DNA of 14,039 nt from Lachnospiraceae bacterium UBA2734. GTDB taxonomy: Bacteria; Bacillota; Clostridia; Lachnospirales; Lachnospiraceae. The stretch spans positions 88,605-102,643 of the forward strand of contig DEKA01000005.1 in the NCBI GenBank assembly GCA_002353635.1. Reading direction: 5' to 3'. Numbering within the stretch: the first letter of the stretch is position 1; each line of letters starts with the position of its first letter. A program made the position numbers and the translations under genes. Below the pieces are notes generated by a model, which had not been told where the DNA came from, ran no database searches, and saw only the letters and a list, made by a program, of their open reading frames with translations. Below are positions 6,604 through 12,278 of the stretch, in pieces.

Positions 6604-6705
6604 ATGTCTGATGATCAGGAAAGACCAAACGGCCTGCGTATGCTGAATGGTGACTGCTTCCGGCAAGTGATGCCGGAAAGGAGTGAACTATATGGAAGAG
6701 CATAA
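6604..6705 (+). other. Possible 33-codon upstream ORF overlapping xseB
   Basis: ATG 6604 opens a frame of 33 codons ending in TAA at 6705, out of frame with xseB and overlapping its first codons. GGGGAG (6595-6600) lies only 3 nt before the ATG, closer than usual. The peptide (starting MSDDQERPNGL) resembles nothing I know. Translation would run through the 6658-6678 hairpin and the xseB SD. It may be chance. Confidence 0.15.
6658..6678 (+). other. Perfect hairpin overlapping the xseB SD
   Basis: TTCCGGCA (6658-6665) pairs perfectly with TGCCGGAA (6671-6678) over a 5-nt loop AGTGA. The last two bases of the stem are the first bases of the SD AAAGGAG (6677-6683). It lies in the 110-nt xseA-xseB spacer. 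No T tract follows, so it is not an intrinsic terminator; a role in xseB translation or mRNA processing is likely. Confidence 0.6.
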
Positions 6706-7048
6706 TAAGGATAAGATGACGGGGACCGGCACAGAGCCTTCTGCCGTGAATGGACAGAGAAGCGAAGCCTCTGAACCTGAGAAGACTGCAGAAGCCGGAG
6801 ACAGCGATGCCCCTGTGAAGAAGACAAGAAAAACAAAGGCGCAGAAAGACCTCTCAATTGAGGAAGCCTTCGCGCAGCTCCAGAAGATTCTCGCGAAGAT
6901 GGAAGACGAGAAGACGACGCTGGAGGACTCCTTTGCCTCCTATGAAAAAGGCATGCAGCTCCTTCAGTACTGCAACGACAGGATTGACCGTGTGGAGAAG
7001 AAGGTGCAGAAGATGGCGGAGGACGGCACCACAACGGATTTCAACTGA
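6692..7048 (+). CDS. xseB: Exodeoxyribonuclease VII small subunit
   Basis: XseB is the small partner of XseA. The family core is at residues 54-110: LSIEEAFAQLQKILAKMEDEKTTLEDSFASYEKGMQLLQYCNDRIDRVEKKVQKM, two long helices. Before it stands a polar, probably disordered stretch of about 50 residues rich in E, K, T, S and A, with a basic PVKKTRKTKAQK end. The product is therefore 118 residues, against about 70-80 for most XseB. The ATG at 6692 is chosen because AAAGGAG (6677-6683) sits 8 nt before it; an in-frame GTG at 6683 lies inside that SD. The gene is separated from xseA by 110 nt with a hairpin, whereas these genes overlap or abut in many bacteria. Confidence 0.92.
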   Translation: MEEHNKDKMTGTGTEPSAVNGQRSEASEPEKTAEAGDSDAPVKKTRKTKAQKDLSIEEAFAQLQKILAKMEDEKTTLEDSFASYEKGMQLLQYCNDRIDRVEKKVQKMAEDGTTTDFN

Positions 7049-7088
7049 CGCCGACAGAGAAACCGCATGCACGGATTTCGCTTCAGGC

Positions 7089-7107
7089 TGCCGAAAAAAA
7101 GACGGCA
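7089..7107 (+). other. Leader hairpin before ispA SD
   Basis: TGCCG (7089-7093) pairs with CGGCA (7103-7107) around the 9-nt loop AAAAAAAGA. The SD AGGGGG follows at 7111-7116. Arms, loop size and position match the hairpins before pseF and dxs. Confidence 0.45.
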
Positions 7108-7126
7108 TAGAGGGGGCATTCAGATC

Positions 7127-8050
7127 ATGGATTTTGAAAAAGAGCTGGCTGAGGAAGTCTCTTACTGCACACAGACGGTAGAGCGCTATCTTCCGGGCGC
7201 GTATAAGGACGCAGAGTCCCCGCGCAGGAAGACAATTGAAGAGGCGATGGAGTACAGCGTCATGGGCGGCGGCAAGAGACTAAGGCCAATGTTCATTCAT
7301 CAGGGGGCAAAGATGTACGGCGCAGCGCCCTCCCTCTATGAGCCGTTCATGGCAGCGCTGGAGATGATCCATTCCTATTCTCTTGTACACGACGATCTTC
7401 CGGCGATGGACAACGACAGATACAGAAGAGGACGCCTCACCACCTGGGCCGTCTACGGCGACGGCATGGCCGTTCTGGCAGGAGATGCGCTGCTGAATTT
7501 CGCCTATGAGACAGCTATGAAGGCACTGGATGCCCCGGAGGCGGCGGATCCGCAGGTTTCGAGGAGAATCTGCAGGGCTCTTCGCGTGCTCGCCGGCAAT
7601 GCAGGCATTTACGGCATGGTGGGCGGCCAGTGTGCAGACGTCGAGGCCGAAAAGAAGAACCTCGACATCGATGAGGACATGCTCCTTTATATTCACAGGA
7701 ACAAGACGGCTGCGCTCATTGACAGCGGACTGCGGATCGGCGGGATCCTCGGCGGCGCTCCGGAAGAGGACGATGCGCGCATGCACAGGATCGCACAGGC
7801 GATCGGCGTTGCTTTCCAGATTCAGGATGATATTCTTGATGTGACCGGCACGAGTAAGGAGCTGGGCAAGACAGCTGGAAAAGACGCCGCCGAGGGCAAG
7901 AAGACCTATGTCTCGCTCCATGGCCTGCAGACCTCCAAAGAGAAGGTGCGCGAGCTGACAGACGGTGCCCTTCACGATTTTGATTCACTTTCGCAGAAAA
8001 ACGATTTTCTGCGTCATCTTCTGATGGCCCTTGTGACAAGGACCAGATGA
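7127..8050 (+). CDS. ispA: Short-chain polyprenyl diphosphate synthase (farnesyl/geranyl type)
   Basis: This enzyme condenses DMAPP and IPP to geranyl and farnesyl diphosphate, precursors of undecaprenyl phosphate and quinones. The 307-residue product shows GGGKRLRP (47-54), the first Asp-rich motif DDLPAMD (89-95), GGQCADVEAE (166-175) and the second Asp-rich motif DDILD (234-238), followed by GKTAGKDAAEGKKTY. The motif spacing and the DDLPAMDND form fit the bacterial FPP-synthase class; whether C15 is the true product cannot be decided from sequence. The frame is open from 7067, but that extension is short and basic; ATG 7127 with AGGGGG (7111-7116) gives the family N-terminus. It is followed by dxs, so both ends of isoprenoid precursor supply are encoded together. 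Confidence 0.95.
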   Translation: MDFEKELAEEVSYCTQTVERYLPGAYKDAESPRRKTIEEAMEYSVMGGGKRLRPMFIHQGAKMYGAAPSLYEPFMAALEMIHSYSLVHDDLPAMDNDRYRRGRLTTWAVYGDGMAVLAGDALLNFAYETAMKALDAPEAADPQVSRRICRALRVLAGNAGIYGMVGGQCADVEAEKKNLDIDEDMLLYIHRNKTAALIDSGLRIGGILGGAPEEDDARMHRIAQAIGVAFQIQDDILDVTGTSKELGKTAGKDAAEGKKTYVSLHGLQTSKEKVRELTDGALHDFDSLSQKNDFLRHLLMALVTRTR

Positions 8051-8086
8051 CAGGGGAGCCAGTCCGTACGGGCATTTCTCCCGCGG

Positions 8087-8107
8087 GTGTCGGTAATAAG
8101 GCGGCAC
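8087..8107 (+). other. Leader hairpin before the preferred dxs start
   Basis: GTGTCG (8087-8092) pairs with CGGCAC (8102-8107), five Watson-Crick pairs and one U-G, around the 9-nt loop GTAATAAGG. TGGG (8108-8111) follows as a weak SD before ATG 8119. The match to the pseF and ispA hairpins argues that this stretch is untranslated leader and not coding. Confidence 0.45.
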
Positions 8108-8118
8108 TGGGTACAGTT

Positions 8119-10029
8119 ATGGGAAAATTACTGGATTCGATCAATCAGACCGGCGATATCAAAAAAATCCGGCCGGAACAATATAAGGCGCTCGCACACG
8201 AAATCAGAGAATTTCTGATTGAAAATGTCAGCAAAACGGGAGGACATCTCGCCAGCAATCTTGGGGCCGTTGAGCTGACGATGGGCCTTCACCTGGCACT
8301 GGATCTGCCCAATGATGAGATTGTCTGGGATGTGGGACATCAGTGCTACACGCACAAGATCCTGACGGGGAGGAAGAATGATTTTCCGACGCTTCGTCAG
8401 TATGGGGGCCTCGCCGGCTTCCCCAGAAGAAGAGAGAGCGACTGCGACGTCTTTGACACAGGGCACGCCTCTACCTCGATCTCGGTGGGCCTTGGCCTCG
8501 TCCACGCCAGAGATCTTCTTGGCGAGAAGAAGACAATTGTCTCTGTGATCGGCGACGGCGCATTGACGGGAGGCCTTGCCTACGAGGCGCTCAACAATGC
8601 CTCCCGCCTGAAAACGAATTTCATCATCGTTCTCAATGACAACGGCCAGTCCATCTCGGAAAATGTGGGTGGTCTCTCCAACTATCTCACCAACATCAGG
8701 ACATCGGACGCCTACCTGGACCTGCGGGACCGCATTTTCTATCATCTGAACGGCAGAAATCCCGTCGCCGTCGACCGGATCAGAAGGGCGAAGAACATCC
8801 TGAAGTCCTTCTTTGTGCCCGGCATGCTCTTCGAGGAGCTGGGCATCACCTACCTCGGACCTTTTGACGGCAACAACGTGCAGGAGGTCGTCCGCGCGAT
8901 CAATGACGCGAAGAGAATCCGCAAAGCTGTCGTCGTGCATTTTCATACGAGAAAGGGCGAGGGATACATGCCCGCGGAGAAACATCCCGCGAGATTCCAC
9001 GGCACAGTTCCCTTTGAGATCGAGACGGGTCTGCCCAAGAAAATGAGCAAGGTAGGCTATTCGGATGTCTTCTCAACTGTCATGGTGAAAATGGGACAGA
9101 GAAACCCGAAGACCTGCGCCATCACGGCGGCGATGGCGGACGGCGTCGGATTAAAGCGATTCCGCAACATCTATCCGGACCGCTTCTTTGATGTCGGCAT
9201 TGCAGAGGAGCACGCGGTGACGTTTGCAGGCGGTCTTGCGCAGGGCGGTATGCGGCCTGTTGTGGCTGTGTATTCCACCTTCCTGCAGCGCGCCTACGAT
9301 GAGATCCTGCACGATGTATGTCTGCAGGATCTGCCGGTTATTTTCTGCATCGACAGGGCGGGCCTTGTCGGCGCAGACGGCGAGACACACCAGGGTATTT
9401 TCGACCTCTCATACATGTCGACGATCCCCAACATGGTCGTCACGGCGCCGAAAAACAAGTGGGAGCTCTCCGATCTGGTCAAGTTCGCTTTCCGCTATGG
9501 TCACCCGATCTCCATCCGGTACCCAAGAGGAGCTGCGTATGACGGCCTGAAGGAACACAGAGACCCTATTGTGCTGGGCAAATCCGAGCTGATCCATCAG
9601 GGCAGCGGCGTTCTTCTCTTTGCTGTCGGCTCCATGGTGGAGACGGCAGTGGAGTGCGCACAGGCATTGTCAGCGCACGGCATTGATGCGACGATTGTCA
9701 ATGCGAGATTCGTGCGCCCGTTCGATACACAGATGCTGCGGGAGCAGCTCCCCTCGCACAGGCTCCTCGTCACGATGGAGGAGAATGCAGAGAGCGGGGG
9801 CTTTGGCGAGCACGTCGAGAGCTGGATCACTGAAAATATGCCCGGCCAGGAAGTCCTTCGCATCGCCATTCCGGATACCTTCGTGGAACAGGGAAATGCA
9901 GATATTCTGAAGAAGGTTCTGCGCATTGACGCCGAGTCTGTGACGGAGCGGATTCTGGAGGCACTGAAGGAGTCCGGTACAGACGTTTCAGACAATCGAC
10001 CGCAGGAACAGGGGAATACAGACACATGA
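8119..10029 (+). CDS. dxs: 1-deoxy-D-xylulose-5-phosphate synthase
   Basis: Dxs is a thiamine-diphosphate enzyme that joins pyruvate and glyceraldehyde-3-phosphate to form DXP, the first step of the MEP pathway. The 636-residue product has GGHLASNLGAVELT (41-54), VGHQCYTHKILTGR (72-85), the TPP motif GDGALTGG (145-152) with NDN (173-175), the EGYMPAEKHP segment, and DVGIAEEHAVTFAGGLA (358-374), whose first Glu (363) is the catalytic Glu of the family. IDRAGLVGADGETHQGIFDLSY and YPRG follow. The frame is open from ATG 8047, which overlaps the ispA stop as ATGA and has AAGGA 4 nt before it, but that adds 24 residues that the family lacks. ATG 8119 fits homologues (MGKLLDSIN) and a hairpin lies just before it. 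The start is the only doubt. Confidence 0.96.
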   Translation: MGKLLDSINQTGDIKKIRPEQYKALAHEIREFLIENVSKTGGHLASNLGAVELTMGLHLALDLPNDEIVWDVGHQCYTHKILTGRKNDFPTLRQYGGLAGFPRRRESDCDVFDTGHASTSISVGLGLVHARDLLGEKKTIVSVIGDGALTGGLAYEALNNASRLKTNFIIVLNDNGQSISENVGGLSNYLTNIRTSDAYLDLRDRIFYHLNGRNPVAVDRIRRAKNILKSFFVPGMLFEELGITYLGPFDGNNVQEVVRAINDAKRIRKAVVVHFHTRKGEGYMPAEKHPARFHGTVPFEIETGLPKKMSKVGYSDVFSTVMVKMGQRNPKTCAITAAMADGVGLKRFRNIYPDRFFDVGIAEEHAVTFAGGLAQGGMRPVVAVYSTFLQRAYDEILHDVCLQDLPVIFCIDRAGLVGADGETHQGIFDLSYMSTIPNMVVTAPKNKWELSDLVKFAFRYGHPISIRYPRGAAYDGLKEHRDPIVLGKSELIHQGSGVLLFAVGSMVETAVECAQALSAHGIDATIVNARFVRPFDTQMLREQLPSHRLLVTMEENAESGGFGEHVESWITENMPGQEVLRIAIPDTFVEQGNADILKKVLRIDAESVTERILEALKESGTDVSDNRPQEQGNTDT

Positions 10030-10853
10030 AGAAGAGACTGGATGTGCTGCTCGTGGAGGGAGGCTTTGCCTCCTCGCGCGAGAAGGCAAAGATTATGCTG
10101 ATGTCCGGCATCGTCTATGTGAACGGCAATAAGGAGGACAAGCCCGGAACTGCTTTCGATCCGGAGAAGGCAAAGATCGAGGTGCGCGGGGCAACGCTCC
10201 CGTACGTATCGCGCGGAGGGCTTAAGCTCGAGAAGGCACTGCGCGTCTTCCCGATTGACCTGCAGAACAGAGTGTGTATGGACATCGGCGCCTCCACCGG
10301 CGGCTTCACGGACTGTATGCTGCAGAACGGCGCCGCATATGTATATTCCATCGATGTGGGATACGGCCAGCTCGACTGGAAGCTGCGCAGCGACCCCCGC
10401 GTTAACTGCATGGAAAAGACGAATTTCCGCTACCTGAAACCGGAAGACCTTAAGGGCGGCGGCCTCCCCTCCTTCGCATCCTGCGATGTCTCCTTCATTT
10501 CCCTCTCCAGAATTCTTGGACCTGCATATGACATTCTCCTCCCTGAGAGTGAGATGGTGTGTCTCATCAAGCCTCAGTTCGAGGCGGGGAGAGAGAAGGT
10601 CGGCAAAAAGGGCGTCGTGCGCGACCCGGCAGTACACAGAGAGGTCATCGCCACCTGCCTTGGCTACGCAAAGGAAGCGGGATTTAAGCTGCAGGGACTT
10701 GATTTTTCGCCCATCCGCGGGCCCGAGGGCAATATTGAGTACCTCATGTACATGAAGAAATCTGAAGGGGCAGCAGAAATTTTCTTTGATGAAAAGGACA
10801 TCGCGGACCTGGTAAAGAGATCCCATGAGGCATTCGGCGCTTCCAGGGAGTAA
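10026..10853 (+). CDS. tlyA: TlyA-family 2'-O-rRNA methyltransferase (S4 + RrmJ/FtsJ fold)
   Basis: The 275-residue product joins an S4 RNA-binding domain (about 1-60, KKRLDVLLVEGGFASSREKAK ... GIVYVNG) to an RrmJ-like methyltransferase domain starting YVSRGGLKLEKAL. The SAM motif is DIGASTGGFTD (86-96). K67, D154, K182 and E238 fit the K-D-K-E catalytic tetrad of this fold. Characterised TlyA proteins methylate cytidine 2'-OH in 16S and/or 23S rRNA and affect capreomycin sensitivity; some were called haemolysins, and the B. subtilis homologue is YqxC. The ATG overlaps the dxs stop as ATGA, so the genes are translationally coupled. A 125-nt structured spacer separates it from nadK. The exact rRNA target is unknown. 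Confidence 0.93.
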   Translation: MKKRLDVLLVEGGFASSREKAKIMLMSGIVYVNGNKEDKPGTAFDPEKAKIEVRGATLPYVSRGGLKLEKALRVFPIDLQNRVCMDIGASTGGFTDCMLQNGAAYVYSIDVGYGQLDWKLRSDPRVNCMEKTNFRYLKPEDLKGGGLPSFASCDVSFISLSRILGPAYDILLPESEMVCLIKPQFEAGREKVGKKGVVRDPAVHREVIATCLGYAKEAGFKLQGLDFSPIRGPEGNIEYLMYMKKSEGAAEIFFDEKDIADLVKRSHEAFGASRE

Positions 10854-10861
10854 AAGCCTGC

Positions 10862-10919
10862 TGCCGAGAGGAATTGCCGGGCCGGGCGGCACTGTTCCGT
10901 ATTGAAGCCCGGAGCGGCA
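10862..10919 (+). other. Competing inverted repeats in the tlyA-nadK spacer
   Basis: TGCCG occurs at 10862-10866 and 10875-10879, and CGGCA at 10887-10891 and 10915-10919, so either left arm can pair with either right arm. CCGGGC (10882-10887) can also pair with GCCCGG (10907-10912). The outer pairing plus CCGGGC/GCCCGG excludes the short hairpin 10875-10891. The layout is attenuator-like, but the next T run (T5 at 10938-10942) is about 19 nt away, so no classic terminator is formed. Confidence 0.4.
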
Positions 10920-10978
10920 TCAGAGCATGAGAACAGCTTTTTGATATCTTTGCAGACCGAAAGGAGAAGAGCAGTTCC

Positions 10979-11770
10979 GTGAACAACTTCTGCGTAGTGA
11001 CGAACAGCATAAAGGATCCCGATCTGACCTTCACCAAAGAGGTCTGTGCGTACATCGCAGACAACGGCGGACATTTCAGCACCCATCCTGACAAAGATAC
11101 GGACTGCATCATCGTCCTTGGCGGTGATGGCACGGTTCTGCAGGCGGCGGGCGATACGCTGGACCTCGGCATCCCGCTTCTTGGCATCAACCTCGGAACA
11201 CTGGGGTACCTTGCGGAAATTGAGAAGAAGGAGTGGAAGAAGGCACTGCAGCATGTCTTTGCCGATGAGTACGAAATTGACAGCCGCATGATGCTCGAGG
11301 GAGAACACGGGGGAGCGAAGAAGTTCGCTCTGAACGATGTCGTCTTTGCAAGGTCCGGGGCGCTTCGCATTCTCAACTACGACATTTATGTCAACGGACT
11401 GTATCTGAATTCGTTTAATGCGGACGGCATTATTTTCAGTACACCGACAGGATCAACGGCGTACAACCTCTCCGCGGGCGGCCCCATCGTGGAACCCGGC
11501 GCGAGCCTGATCGTCATGACGCCGATCTGTCCGCACACCCTCAATTCGCGCTCCGTCGTCCTCTCCGGAAATGATAAAATCGAGGTGCAGATCGGGCGCA
11601 CCAGCAACGAGTCCATGCTCGAGGCGGAGGTTGACTTCGACGGGAGCGGCCGGATTTCCATGAAAACCGGGGACCGGATGAGGATCCGCAAGTCGGACAA
11701 GGTTGTGCGGCTCCTGCGTCTTCGCAGGAGATCCTTCCTGGAGACGCTTCACAGGAAGATGGCGGACTGA
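10979..11770 (+). CDS. nadK: NAD kinase
   Basis: NadK phosphorylates NAD to NADP using ATP or polyphosphate. The 263-residue product shows the GGDGT motif (48-52) in IIVLGGDGTVLQAA, LGINLGTLGYLAEIE (68-82), LNDVVFAR (118-125), and the glycine-rich block TPTGSTAYNLSAGGPI (155-170), followed by MTPICPHTLNSR. These are the signature blocks of the NAD kinase family in the usual order. The start is GTG at 10979; AAGGAG (10961-10966) lies 12 nt before it, a long but usable spacing. nadK after tlyA and before argR and recN is a common Clostridia arrangement. A perfect 8-bp hairpin lies within the last codons (11711-11730). Confidence 0.96.
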   Translation: MNNFCVVTNSIKDPDLTFTKEVCAYIADNGGHFSTHPDKDTDCIIVLGGDGTVLQAAGDTLDLGIPLLGINLGTLGYLAEIEKKEWKKALQHVFADEYEIDSRMMLEGEHGGAKKFALNDVVFARSGALRILNYDIYVNGLYLNSFNADGIIFSTPTGSTAYNLSAGGPIVEPGASLIVMTPICPHTLNSRSVVLSGNDKIEVQIGRTSNESMLEAEVDFDGSGRISMKTGDRMRIRKSDKVVRLLRLRRRSFLETLHRKMAD

Positions 11771-11793
11771 CATTGGAATAAGGAGAGCAGAGC

Positions 11794-12276
11794 ATGCAGA
11801 CGAAGAAGAAGAGACATCTGAGAATTCTGGAAATCATTCAGAGCCGTGCGATTGAGACGCAGGAAGATCTCGCGGCAGCCCTCCGGGAGGACGGCTTTGA
11901 TGTCACCCAGGCGACGGTCTCCCGCGACATCAGAGAGCTCCGCCTGCAGAAGAGCAGAAAAGCCGATGGCCGTCAGTATTACGTGCCTGCGCCGGATGAG
12001 AAGGGCCTCGAGGAGATGGAGGGCAAATACGTCCGCGTTCTGAAGGATGCCGTCACAGACACCGCACAGGCGCAGAACATCCTCGTTGTGAAGACGGTCT
12101 CCGGAATGGCCATGGCGGTGGCGGCTGCGCTCGACAATCTTCCTTTCCCGGAGATTGTGGGCTGCATCGCCGGCGACGACACGATTTTCATCGCGGTGAA
12201 GACTGCGGCAGAGACTGCAAGGCTCGAGCGGAGAATCCGCGATGTCTGCGGAATGCAGATGACAAGTGAGGGGTGA
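11794..12276 (+). CDS. argR: Arginine repressor ArgR/AhrC
   Basis: ArgR is a hexameric, arginine-dependent DNA-binding regulator of arginine biosynthesis and catabolism. The 160-residue product has an N-terminal winged helix-turn-helix (RHLRILEIIQSRAIETQEDLAAAL ... VTQATVSRDIRELRL, about 7-51), a linker, and the C-terminal oligomerisation and arginine-binding domain with GMAMAVAAALDNLPFPEIVGCIAGDDTIF (104-132); the GDD (127-129) is the arginine-contact motif. AAGGAG (11780-11785) lies 8 nt before the ATG. No arg genes are in the window, so it acts in trans; the argR-recN pairing is widely conserved in Firmicutes without a clear reason. The stop overlaps the spacer before recN: the recN ATG comes only 2 nt after it. 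Confidence 0.96.
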   Translation: MQTKKKRHLRILEIIQSRAIETQEDLAAALREDGFDVTQATVSRDIRELRLQKSRKADGRQYYVPAPDEKGLEEMEGKYVRVLKDAVTDTAQAQNILVVKTVSGMAMAVAAALDNLPFPEIVGCIAGDDTIFIAVKTAAETARLERRIRDVCGMQMTSEG

Positions 12277-12278
12277 AC

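Noticed and set aside
7067..7126. Upstream start for ispA at 7067, adding 20 residues
   Set aside because: The extension is a basic, unconserved stretch that contains the leader hairpin and the SD AGGGGG used by ATG 7127.
9597..10892. 431-codon open frame on the minus strand opposite dxs and tlyA
   Set aside because: It spans the ends of two well-supported plus-strand genes and shows no recognisable domain, so it is compositional.
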